DNA from: Ketobacter sp963922875
Lineage (GTDB): Bacteria; Pseudomonadota; Gammaproteobacteria; Pseudomonadales; Ketobacteraceae
DNA length: 64,000 nucleotides
Assembly: GCA_963922875.1 (NCBI GenBank)
Contig: CAWUJH010000007.1
Span: forward strand, 186,001 to 250,000
Direction: 5' to 3'
A program made the position numbers and the translations under genes. The notes under the pieces are model-generated. The model was not told the origin of the DNA. It saw only the letters and a list, made by a program, of their open reading frames with translations, and made no database searches. Shown here one piece after another: positions 43,570-51,625 of the stretch. Within the stretch, counting starts at the first letter, position 1. Every line of letters begins with the position of its first letter.

Positions 43570-45192
43570 ATGAACGGTTTAATGATGGACACCCCCTTAC
43601 TGATTTCCTCTATTCTTAACCATGCCGCCAATATCCACCCTCGCAGTGAAATTGTCAGCCGCAAGCCCGAAGGCGGCATATTCCGATACACCTATAAAGA
43701 TGCTGCCGTACGCTCTCGCCAGGTGGCCAATATGCTGACCGAGCTAGGTGTAAAACCCCAGGACCGAGTGGCCACCTTGGCCTGGAACACTCACCGACAC
43801 TTCGAACTCTACTTTGGAGTTTCTGGTAGTGGCGCCATTCTCCATACGGTGAATCCTCGTCTTTTTCCTGAACAGATTATTTATATTCTGAATCACGCGG
43901 AAGACGAAGTTTTGTTTCTGGATCTGCAATTTGTTCCCTTGATTGAAGCGGTAAAAGACCAGCTGCCTAAGTTAAAACATATTATTTTACTGGTGGACGA
44001 GGACAAAATGCCCACCAGTAAACTGGATCTGCGATGCTATGAAACCCTGATCAGCCGTCAATCGGATGAGTACCCATGGCCGCCACTGGATGAAAACGAG
44101 GCCGCCACCTTGTGTTATACCTCGGGCACCACAGGCGAACCTAAAGGAGTACTCTACAGTCATCGATCAACCACCATTCACGCCTTGGCATCAATCAATA
44201 TCGACGCCCTGGGAGCCAGTAATAGCTCCTGTATATTACCAGTGGTGCCCATGTTTCACGTCAACGCCTGGGGGATTCCGTATTCTGCGGCAGCGGTTGG
44301 CGCAAAGCTGGTGTTGCCTGGCGCCGGTATGGATGGGGCGTCTCTGTTCGAACTGATCGATGGCGAGAATGTTAGTTTGTTATTGGGGGTTCCTACGGTA
44401 TGGCTTGGCCTGCTGCAACATTGCAAGCAAGAGGCGCTAACTCTGTCTTCGGTTACCAGTGTGGTTATCGGTGGTTCCGCCGCCCCCATGTCCATGATCA
44501 AAGAGTTCCAGGAAAAACATAATGCCTTCGTTATCCATGCCTGGGGCATGACCGAAACATCGCCTATGGGCACCCTAAACACCATGAACCCTTACATGGC
44601 GAGCCTGGATCAGGAAGCCCGTTACCAACTTCAAACCAAGCAAGGCCGGCCTATTTTCGGTATTGAGTTGCGTATCGTTAATGACGAAGGCGTTCTACAG
44701 CCCCATGATGGCAAAGCCTTTGGCCGTTTACAGGTACGCGGCCCCTGGGTAGCAAAAGGCTATTACAAACGGGACGACAACAAAGAATGGCAAGACGGCT
44801 GGTTTGATACCGGTGATGTCGCCACCATTGATGCCATGGGTTACATGGCCATCGTTGATCGCGCCAAAGATGTTATAAAATCCGGTGGTGAATGGATAAG
44901 CTCCATTGATGTGGAAAACATTGCCGTGGGTCATCCTGCCGTGGCAGAGTGTGCCGTGGTGGGAATCCCCCACCCGAAATGGGATGAGCGCCCCTTGTTG
45001 CTAGTAGTGCTGCTGCCCAACCAAACCCTCACAAAAGAGCAAATGCTCGACTATCTCAGTGACAAAATGGCCAAGTGGTGGCTACCTGATGACATACTCT
45101 TTGTAACCGAATTGCCCCATACACCCACGGGAAAATTATTGAAAAGAGAATTACGGGCAAAGCATGAAGATCATTATAATAACGCCAATTAG
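43570..45192 (+). CDS. Fatty-acyl-CoA ligase, AlkK/medium-chain type
   Basis: This 540-residue AMP-dependent synthetase has the ATP/AMP-binding motif LCYTSGTTGEPKGVLYSH (motif A3), VPMFHVNAWGIPYSAAAVGA, WGMTETSPMGT, GWFDTGDVATID, and the C-terminal catalytic Lys in PTGKLLKRELR. The pattern matches AlkK-like medium/long-chain fatty-acid CoA ligases, which activate fatty acids for beta-oxidation. It starts at ATG 43570 after AAGGAG. The radical SAM gene 37 bases downstream is probably in the same operon. Confidence 0.9.
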   Translation: MNGLMMDTPLLISSILNHAANIHPRSEIVSRKPEGGIFRYTYKDAAVRSRQVANMLTELGVKPQDRVATLAWNTHRHFELYFGVSGSGAILHTVNPRLFPEQIIYILNHAEDEVLFLDLQFVPLIEAVKDQLPKLKHIILLVDEDKMPTSKLDLRCYETLISRQSDEYPWPPLDENEAATLCYTSGTTGEPKGVLYSHRSTTIHALASINIDALGASNSSCILPVVPMFHVNAWGIPYSAAAVGAKLVLPGAGMDGASLFELIDGENVSLLLGVPTVWLGLLQHCKQEALTLSSVTSVVIGGSAAPMSMIKEFQEKHNAFVIHAWGMTETSPMGTLNTMNPYMASLDQEARYQLQTKQGRPIFGIELRIVNDEGVLQPHDGKAFGRLQVRGPWVAKGYYKRDDNKEWQDGWFDTGDVATIDAMGYMAIVDRAKDVIKSGGEWISSIDVENIAVGHPAVAECAVVGIPHPKWDERPLLLVVLLPNQTLTKEQMLDYLSDKMAKWWLPDDILFVTELPHTPTGKLLKRELRAKHEDHYNNAN

Positions 45193-45229
45193 ACAGTAAG
45201 CGGATAGCTACCGGGATAGGAGTACAAGC

Positions 45230-46120
45230 ATGCAGGGGTTACCCATAAATTACATTGAACCGGTGTTCCGTCCACCCTCAGAAGCGCGCTCCCTAATACT
45301 GCAGGTGACCAATGGCTGTTCTTACAACCAGTGTACTTTTTGTGAGATGTACACGGCGCCACAAAAAAAGTTCAAACCGAAATCTGAAGCGGAAGTTGTC
45401 TCCGATATAGCACAGGTAGCCTCGTTACCTGTGCGCAAAATATTTCTCGCCGATGGCGACGCCATGGTGCTCTCGGTAAGGCGACTCAGCGCCATACTGC
45501 AGGAAATTCGCCAGCAAATGCCCCAGGTTGAGCGGGTTTCGGCTTATTGCTTGCCAAGCAATGTCACCAAAAAAAGTGTCGATGAGCTAACTCAACTACG
45601 AAAACTCGGTTTGGGTATGGTGTATGTGGGCTGTGAATCTGGTGATGACGACGTGTTGCGTTTTGTGAACAAAGGTGAAACCTACGAATCGTCCAAGCTA
45701 GCGTTACAAAAACTCAAAGCGGCTGGAATACAGTCTTCAGTAATGATCCTCAATGGCTTGGGGGGCAAGCACTTCTCCCACCAGCATGCTATCCACTCAG
45801 CGCAGTTAATGAATGAAACTCAACCTGAGTTTCTGTCTACTCTGGTAGTTTCTTTTCCGCTAGGCGATGAACGCTTTAAAGCGGGTTTTGAAGGAAAGTT
45901 TGAGCCTTTACAGCAAATGGATTTATTTCAGGAAATAAAAACGCTGGTGTCACACCTAGAACTAACGAACACGGTGTTCCGCTCAGACCATGCATCCAAT
46001 TATCTCGTTTTAAAAGGAACGCTGGGATCAGATAAAGAACGCTTATTACAAACCATAGATACGGCAATTCGAAAACCAGGTCAGATTCCACTGCGTCCGG
46101 AGTGGATGCGGGGCCTGTAA
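45230..46120 (+). CDS. Radical SAM protein
   Basis: This 296-residue protein has an N-terminal cluster motif VTNGCSYNQCTFCEMY, with Cys spacing C-x4-C-x2-C as seen in one branch of radical SAM enzymes, followed by a partial TIM barrel (VRKIFLADGDAM; GMVYVGCESGDDDVLRF). It lacks an added C-terminal domain and the substrate is unknown. A GAG ribosome site precedes the ATG. It sits 37 bases after the acyl-CoA ligase gene, which may suggest a linked role, or merely shared transcription. Confidence 0.87.
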   Translation: MQGLPINYIEPVFRPPSEARSLILQVTNGCSYNQCTFCEMYTAPQKKFKPKSEAEVVSDIAQVASLPVRKIFLADGDAMVLSVRRLSAILQEIRQQMPQVERVSAYCLPSNVTKKSVDELTQLRKLGLGMVYVGCESGDDDVLRFVNKGETYESSKLALQKLKAAGIQSSVMILNGLGGKHFSHQHAIHSAQLMNETQPEFLSTLVVSFPLGDERFKAGFEGKFEPLQQMDLFQEIKTLVSHLELTNTVFRSDHASNYLVLKGTLGSDKERLLQTIDTAIRKPGQIPLRPEWMRGL

Positions 46121-46123
46121 AGA

Positions 46124-47743
46124 TTAAACTTTAAATTGGCTGGCAACGGATTTTAGCCTGGTAGTTACATTCATTAGCTGATCCGTTGACCCAGCCACTT
46201 TGGCAGAGCCCTCTGCGGCCTTTTCAGCCGACTCGCGAATTTCATTAATCGCATTTTGGATAAAGTGTGAGGTTTGCTGTTGCTCTTCAGTAGCAGCGGC
46301 TATTTGTGTATTCATGGTGCTAATTTCTGCAACCCGCTGCGTGATTGCTTCTAGTGAACTGCCCGCTTCATTGGCTTTAGCAATACTGATAGAGGCCTTA
46401 CTCTGCCCCGCCTCCATTATCTGACAAACCGATCGAGCCGTCTTTTGTAGTTGCTCAATAACATTATGAATTTCCTCTGTGGATTCCTGAGTTTTTGACG
46501 CCAAGGTGCGTACTTCGTCTGCTACTACAGCAAACCCGCGCCCATGCTCTCCCGCTCGGGCCGCTTCTATAGCGGCATTCAATGCCAACAAATTGGTTTG
46601 AGAGGCGATAGTCTGAATAACATCCAAAATAGACGCCACATTCGCTGTGTCTTTTTCTAACTGATTTATTGAGTCACCGGCTTTGGTTACTTCTTTCACT
46701 AAATCGTCAATGGTTTGAATGGCGACTTTAACAATTGCCTGTCCCGACTGTGCCTGCTCATCGGTGTAACCAGCAGCGTCCGCAGCGCTGGCTGTATTGG
46801 CAGCATTTTCACTTAAACTGGAAAACATTTCGTTCATTGAGCGCATAACATTAGAAGCTGAGGTCAATTGTGACTCTGTGGCTGTTTTACTGGTATGTGC
46901 CAAACTGGCAAGCTCCTTACTGATGTCTGTCAGTGGATCAGAACTCACCACCACATCCCTGATAATAACTTGCAACTTCTCAATAAATGAATTGAACCAA
47001 TACACCAACTCACCAATTTCATCTTTTGACTCTTGCGGAATACGACGGGTCAGATCACCGTCTCCTTGGGCAATATCTTTTAATGACGCACTGATCTTAT
47101 TAACATTGCGGGTGATGACCGTAGGAATATAAATGCCCACTGAAATCAGCAGGCCTGCCACCAACACCGCCACTGACAATCCCATAATCAGGGAATCTTC
47201 TGTTACCTCAATGGATTCAGAAATACTATCGGTAAAGCGCTGATAGCGGTCATCACGCAACTCGTTTAGCTTGGTGGATAAATTGGACTGTAGCTGGTTC
47301 AGCTCTGCAATTTGTTCATTCAAATTACTAAAGTCCGCATCGCCACTGACAATGCTTTCAGTTAGCTGTCTCGCTTTTTCATAGTAGCGCTCAAACAATG
47401 CGGCATTTTCAGTGACTTCAGTATCGCTACCAGACTCTAACTCTACAATCTCATCAAATAGACGGCGCACGTTATCCGCTATTTTATCTGCAGATTTAAG
47501 GATATCAATATCACCAGCACTGACAGCAGAATTGAGAACTTCACCAATTCGCTCTATCTCTACAATGGCATTATTGGCATTAGAAAGTACCGGATAGTAA
47601 CGATCCCGCACCTGGTGGAGTGTCTTATCCGTGAGTGTACCCGCCGAATAGTTTCCAACCATAATAATCACGAACCCTACAACCCCAATCATAGGTACTA
47701 AAAGAAGTTTAGTTTTCAATGATTTACTATTTAGCCAATGCAT
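46124..47743 (-). CDS. Methyl-accepting chemotaxis protein
   Basis: This 539-residue chemoreceptor has one N-terminal membrane helix (about 12-30) and a second near 188-210. A periplasmic four-helix-bundle-type domain lies between them (LHQVRDRYYPVLSNANNAIV). A HAMP domain (about 210-265) and a cytoplasmic coiled coil with the signalling tip IASQTNLLALNAAIEAARAG (about residues 385-404) follow. The tip and methylation helices should talk to CheA/CheW elsewhere. It follows the PstS-like and porin genes on the same strand, separated by 158 bases with a hairpin. Confidence 0.92.
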   Translation of the reverse strand: MHWLNSKSLKTKLLLVPMIGVVGFVIIMVGNYSAGTLTDKTLHQVRDRYYPVLSNANNAIVEIERIGEVLNSAVSAGDIDILKSADKIADNVRRLFDEIVELESGSDTEVTENAALFERYYEKARQLTESIVSGDADFSNLNEQIAELNQLQSNLSTKLNELRDDRYQRFTDSISESIEVTEDSLIMGLSVAVLVAGLLISVGIYIPTVITRNVNKISASLKDIAQGDGDLTRRIPQESKDEIGELVYWFNSFIEKLQVIIRDVVVSSDPLTDISKELASLAHTSKTATESQLTSASNVMRSMNEMFSSLSENAANTASAADAAGYTDEQAQSGQAIVKVAIQTIDDLVKEVTKAGDSINQLEKDTANVASILDVIQTIASQTNLLALNAAIEAARAGEHGRGFAVVADEVRTLASKTQESTEEIHNVIEQLQKTARSVCQIMEAGQSKASISIAKANEAGSSLEAITQRVAEISTMNTQIAAATEEQQQTSHFIQNAINEIRESAEKAAEGSAKVAGSTDQLMNVTTRLKSVASQFKV

Positions 47744-47855
47744 TTTTTAACCTATTTATGGGTCATTAATTTTGGTTTTTAATTGTTCTAATCCTTCTTT
47801 AAGGTTAGCTGAAAAATTTCATACCAACAAAATTACACTAACCCTAATAGACGAC

Positions 47856-47890
47856 AACAGAAGATAGGACAACATGACCTATCTTCTGTT
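47856..47890 (-). terminator. Stem-loop between PstS-like gene and chemoreceptor gene
   Basis: AACAGAAGATAGG and CCTATCTTCTGTT form a perfect 13-bp stem with a 9-base loop 11 bases after the PstS-like stop. It probably ends most porin/PstS transcripts or sets the ratio with the chemoreceptor gene downstream. No strong U-tract. Confidence 0.55.
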
Positions 47891-47901
47891 TAATTTAGTG
47901 A

Positions 47902-48342
47902 TTAAAAGCTAGTGACAACTTTAACACTGCTATCCACAGCGCTCGCATCAATAAACCCGATACCACCTACTTCCTTCGCCACAAAATCCTTTACTGCTTG
48001 ATCAGAGTCCATTACTTGAGGAGGTATACCGCCGCCGGTAAAAATTAACCGCGACCAGTAGGCTTTCATTTGCGATTCGTTTTTCCCAACCATGGCATCC
48101 AGAAAACCAGAACGCAAAGCGGAGCCTTCCTTTTGGTCTACCGGCACAGCAGCGGTACCATCAGGAAATTTTTTGGCTTTTCCTAAGTAGATTTTTTCCA
48201 CCAACCCTTTATCTACAGTATTGCCGTTCGCGGGATTCACAATGACTGCCGTTTCTGCGAACACCAATGAACAAAATGGTAATACTATTAAGCTTACGCT
48301 CGATATGAATGCTGCTCGTAATTTTAAAGCACGGAATTTCAT
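47902..48342 (-). CDS. Small PstS-like phosphate/anion substrate-binding protein
   Basis: About 146 residues from ATG 48342, with GGAGG upstream. The signal peptide ends SLVFAE. The mature domain resembles a lobe of a PstS-type periplasmic binding protein (IYLGKAKKFPDGTAAVPVDQ; SRLIFTGGGIPPQVMDSDQAV; GGIGFIDASAVDSSVKVV). It is far shorter than transport-linked PstS and no ABC transporter genes are nearby, so a sensory or delivery role is more likely. It lies 13 bases after the porin-like gene and is cotranscribed with it. Confidence 0.82.
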   Translation of the reverse strand: MKFRALKLRAAFISSVSLIVLPFCSLVFAETAVIVNPANGNTVDKGLVEKIYLGKAKKFPDGTAAVPVDQKEGSALRSGFLDAMVGKNESQMKAYWSRLIFTGGGIPPQVMDSDQAVKDFVAKEVGGIGFIDASAVDSSVKVVTSF

Positions 48343-48355
48343 ATAAAAATCCTCC

Positions 48356-49579
48356 TTAATAGATGATATCAATGGCCATGGCTATTGCTGAAGGATCTCT
48401 ATCACCTTCAGTGGAGGCTTCCACTTTCTGTTGTAAATATTCCACCTTAAAACATGCGGCAGGGTGGAAGTTGTAGCGCAACCCGATACTGGCAGTTTGG
48501 GTCTCAACGGTTGCATTTAACATTGTTGCCTGAATACCTTCTCTCAAATCACCTAAGCCCTTAAGATAGGAACCTTGAACAAAAGGATCGGCACTTACTG
48601 TCGTGCCTAACGCCCCATCAACCGCAGTTAACAGTGGGGTAAGAGTATCTTGGTCATAATCTTGCTCTTGCTCTTCGTAGGTTAAATACACCATAAAGTC
48701 GCCAAACCGATAGCCTCCCGATACGTACCACTGCTCACTGGTTTCAAACAAGTAACTATCGGCGATATCAATTTTGGTAAACTCTGAAACTAACAGAAAG
48801 GCGTCATAATCAATGGAGAAACCGATGCCCGAGAAAATCGTTTTATCATCCTGAGAGATAAAATTATCGATATCCTCTGGGGAAACTCCCAAATCTTCCA
48901 GTGCACCCGTTACTGCATCAAAGCCATCAGGCGCTACAGTCAGTTCGCTTTCTGAATAAACGACCCGAGCAGTAAACCAATCATAGTTAAGGCTCCAGGC
49001 AAATACCCACTGATTGGAAATTTCAATTTCAGTTGAAGCGCCAGAAACTTCTGAGCCCGTATTAATACGCCCACCCACCAAGGTGGCTTTAGACACTATG
49101 TCTCCCAGCGAGGTTTGGTAACTGATATTGATACCATCAGTGGAATCCAGCCCTCCCAGACTGTAAACGCCGCCTGGTGGTGTGATCCAGTGATAGGCAT
49201 AACCAACGTCCAGAAAGTCTGAATACATAAACAAAGGATTTCTGGAACGACCCACCTTAGCCGACCATTCATCATTAAATTCGTACTGTAGATAAGCCCA
49301 ATTAAATTTGGCGTCGTAATCATTCGACCCCTTAGCCACAATCTGGGCTGTGGCACTCAATTTATCCTGCAAATCAGCTCGCATTTGCAGTCCAAACTGA
49401 CTCGACTCTTGAAAACCCATTTTGTCGTCGTAATCGTACAAAGTGCCCTCATCATCTTCCAGGGTTTGTCCCGCCACGAATGAAGCAAACCCATTAAAGT
49501 TGATGTCCGTTGCGTATACCGGTACGGTAATTAACCCGAATGCTAAAGCGAGCCCCGTTTTTAATTGTGTTGTGTTCAT
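48356..49579 (-). CDS. Outer membrane porin-like beta-barrel protein
   Basis: This 407-residue protein has a signal peptide (1-23, ending VYATD). The rest is strands typical of a barrel (GLQMRADLQDKLSATAQIVA, WAYLQYEFNDEWSAKVGRSR, ASIGLRYNFHPAACFKVEYL) and a C-terminal Tyr (AIDIIY) for Bam recognition. It resembles the general trimeric porins of gammaproteobacteria, but the selectivity cannot be read. GGAGC precedes the ATG. It is in an operon with the PstS-like gene, and together with the chemoreceptor may form a nutrient uptake/sensing module. Confidence 0.85.
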   Translation of the reverse strand: MNTTQLKTGLALAFGLITVPVYATDINFNGFASFVAGQTLEDDEGTLYDYDDKMGFQESSQFGLQMRADLQDKLSATAQIVAKGSNDYDAKFNWAYLQYEFNDEWSAKVGRSRNPLFMYSDFLDVGYAYHWITPPGGVYSLGGLDSTDGINISYQTSLGDIVSKATLVGGRINTGSEVSGASTEIEISNQWVFAWSLNYDWFTARVVYSESELTVAPDGFDAVTGALEDLGVSPEDIDNFISQDDKTIFSGIGFSIDYDAFLLVSEFTKIDIADSYLFETSEQWYVSGGYRFGDFMVYLTYEEQEQDYDQDTLTPLLTAVDGALGTTVSADPFVQGSYLKGLGDLREGIQATMLNATVETQTASIGLRYNFHPAACFKVEYLQQKVEASTEGDRDPSAIAMAIDIIY

Positions 49580-49744
49580 TGTTTAGCTCCATTCTATGAC
49601 ACAATAGTTCTGAGGTTTTTTAATAATCCCTTCTAAGTAGTAGACAACGAATGGTTTTTTTGCCAACTTGCGCACAAATATAGTGCGATCGGTAGTTAAT
49701 ATTGTGCGAAAGCGCCGTAAACTGCGGGCAATCAATAAAAAGAA

Positions 49745-50719
49745 ATGAAAAAGGATGCTGATATGAGGGCTCTGTTAACCGTAACCAGTGTGGTGGCCGT
49801 ATACTGTGCTACCGGCTGCGGGGGAAAAGATTCAGTCACTGTGACATCTACTGAGGGCGCGATAGGTGATCTTGGTGTTTTGGTGGATGGCTCCACAAGC
49901 CAGGGCAGCCTGATAGATGACACCTACTCTGGCAGTTCCAACGCCCTTAAACTGGGCCAATATCAAAGCGGACTTGGTGAAATAATAGCCTACAGCAAAG
50001 GGCATCCACCGGCTATCCAGCCTGCCGTCCAATGGACCAATAATGATGATACCGTCACTATGGCCTTTGATGCTCAATATGTGCTCCCGGTCACCCACTG
50101 GATTGTTCAAGGCCCATACAACATCACCGAGCAAAAAGTGAGCGACGCTGTAACCGCCACGGCACAGATATGGCACGAAGAACGCCAAGGTGTGCTCTTT
50201 GGCACAATCAAGGTCAACGATGCAACCAGCGCTACGAACGCTGCTTTTTATACAGCGTTTACCTGCAGCAAAGTGGATAACCTGCGCATTGATATCGGCT
50301 ATGAAGAAGGCGCTATTAATGTGTATTGGGTGAATACCGTAGATTTCGGCAGCGGCCCGCTGACCTCAAATGCTGTGTGGTGCGGCAGCAACACTAACAC
50401 CATTGCCATGGGACAATACACCACGGATCATTTGTTTGCCCATGAGGTAGGGCATGCCTTTGGTCTAAATCATACCAACACTATCCCTGAATATTTTGAC
50501 ACTACCAATATTATGCATAATGCCAGTAACTACCGCTTTTGGTTAACAGAAGGGCAAACTGTGCGCGCTGTGCTAAATCCACAATCCGCCATTAATCGCC
50601 TGGCCGGTAGAAATGCCATTACCCGATATTGCCCCCACACCACCGATACCCAAGACCCTGAATGCCCGACGCTGGAAAAACGAATCTGGGCAGACGGCTC
50701 TAAGTGGTCAGCTAACTGA
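49745..50719 (+). CDS. Lipoprotein zinc metalloprotease, metzincin type
   Basis: About 324 residues from ATG 49745; an ATG at 49763 with GGA upstream would give 318 and a clean lipoprotein signal (VAVYCATGCGG). The zinc motif HEVGHAFGLNH fits HExxHxxGxxH of metzincins, and NIMHN is the Met-turn. The C-terminal region (ARRLAGRN-like, ending in a Cys-rich part) is unassigned. The enzyme would act at the cell surface or in the periplasm on proteins. It is followed closely by two small periplasmic proteins. Confidence 0.85.
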   Translation: MKKDADMRALLTVTSVVAVYCATGCGGKDSVTVTSTEGAIGDLGVLVDGSTSQGSLIDDTYSGSSNALKLGQYQSGLGEIIAYSKGHPPAIQPAVQWTNNDDTVTMAFDAQYVLPVTHWIVQGPYNITEQKVSDAVTATAQIWHEERQGVLFGTIKVNDATSATNAAFYTAFTCSKVDNLRIDIGYEEGAINVYWVNTVDFGSGPLTSNAVWCGSNTNTIAMGQYTTDHLFAHEVGHAFGLNHTNTIPEYFDTTNIMHNASNYRFWLTEGQTVRAVLNPQSAINRLAGRNAITRYCPHTTDTQDPECPTLEKRIWADGSKWSAN

Positions 50720-50748
50720 AGCGCTGCTTTCAAGCAAGGAGATTATCC

Positions 50749-51207
50749 ATGAAATTAAACGTCATCGTCACTCTATGCCTGCCGCTGCTTTTGTTTAAGG
50801 TGTCCAGCGTTTTGGCAGATCCACAAGTAGATCAACTTTTCAGCGCGGAGCCCATTGAAAATCGCGCTATTCTGATGGAGTTCCTGGCCCAAGATTGTGA
50901 AGTGGGAGAAACGCCGGAAGCGTTAGACAACGCGATCCAGTTAGGCCAAAGCGTTGTCCCCATACTACATGCAATCCAGGAAGATGGTCCTCCAACTGAC
51001 ACCGTTTTGGCTATTAAGAAATCCATTGAAAAGCGCTGGCAAGCCCGACAACAGTATTTAGAGCAGAATGCAGCACAAACCTTTTCTGCCTCCTTCACCG
51101 CCAAGGCACTCAACGTCAGCGAATCTGATTACGCATTACGCCAAGAAAAGGCAGCAGTAAAAAAGTTCCAGGAGCGAGCCGCTCTGCTACTTGAGCGAAT
51201 AGAGTAG
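50749..51207 (+). CDS. Small exported hypothetical protein
   Basis: This 152-residue protein has a signal peptide (1-24, ending SVLAD). The mature part is helical and soluble (PILHAIQEDGPPTDTVLAIK; RWQARQQYLEQNAAQTFSAS). No family recognised. It is 29 bases after the metalloprotease gene, with AAGGAG before the ATG, so the two are probably one operon. Confidence 0.7.
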   Translation: MKLNVIVTLCLPLLLFKVSSVLADPQVDQLFSAEPIENRAILMEFLAQDCEVGETPEALDNAIQLGQSVVPILHAIQEDGPPTDTVLAIKKSIEKRWQARQQYLEQNAAQTFSASFTAKALNVSESDYALRQEKAAVKKFQERAALLLERIE

Positions 51208-51299
51208 AGCAACCGCTTCCGCAAGGAAGACCGTTTGCTATTCATCTATAAAAGCTTCATAGTGAACTGCCATTCCTCTACCAAATAAGGAGCAAGACT

Positions 51300-51572
51300 A
51301 TGAGAACTACAACGTTCATCTTTGCAGGCTTACTAGCACTAGGCCTAATCGGCTGTGAAAAAACCGAAGAGACAACCGAAAAAGTTGCGGATGAAGTTTC
51401 AACGGCGGCAGAAACTGGTATGGAAAAAGCCAAAGAAATGGGTAGCGAAGCTATGGAATCCGCCAATGAAATGGCTGAAAAAACCGGCGAGAAAATTAAA
51501 GACATGGCGGATACTACAGCCGACAAAACCAAAGAAATGATAGAAAAGGTCGAAGAAGAAGCTGAAGAATAA
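51300..51572 (+). CDS. Small helical lipoprotein
   Basis: This 90-residue protein has a lipobox LIGCEK (Cys19). The mature part is one long amphipathic helix with repeats of about 11 residues rich in Lys, Glu, Ala and Met (EKVADEVSTAAETGMEKAKE), like LEA-type or coiled-coil stress proteins. AAGGAG precedes the ATG. A perfect hairpin follows the stop. Confidence 0.75.
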   Translation: MRTTTFIFAGLLALGLIGCEKTEETTEKVADEVSTAAETGMEKAKEMGSEAMESANEMAEKTGEKIKDMADTTADKTKEMIEKVEEEAEE

Positions 51573-51578
51573 AACACT

Positions 51579-51607
51579 AGGGTGGTTCTGTTTAACAGAA
51601 CCACCCT
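51579..51607. terminator. Bidirectional terminator hairpin between convergent genes
   Basis: AGGGTGGTTCTG and CAGAACCACCCT form a perfect 12-bp stem with a 5-base loop, placed between the helical lipoprotein (plus) and the flavoenzyme (minus). The minus-strand side is followed by AGTGTTTTATTC, giving a U-rich tail in that direction. Confidence 0.75.
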
Positions 51608-51625
51608 GTTAATAAGTCCGTTACG

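Noticed and set aside
47902..48342. PstS of a phosphate ABC transporter
   Set aside because: The protein is about half the usual length and no pstCAB genes are near; it is kept only as PstS-like.
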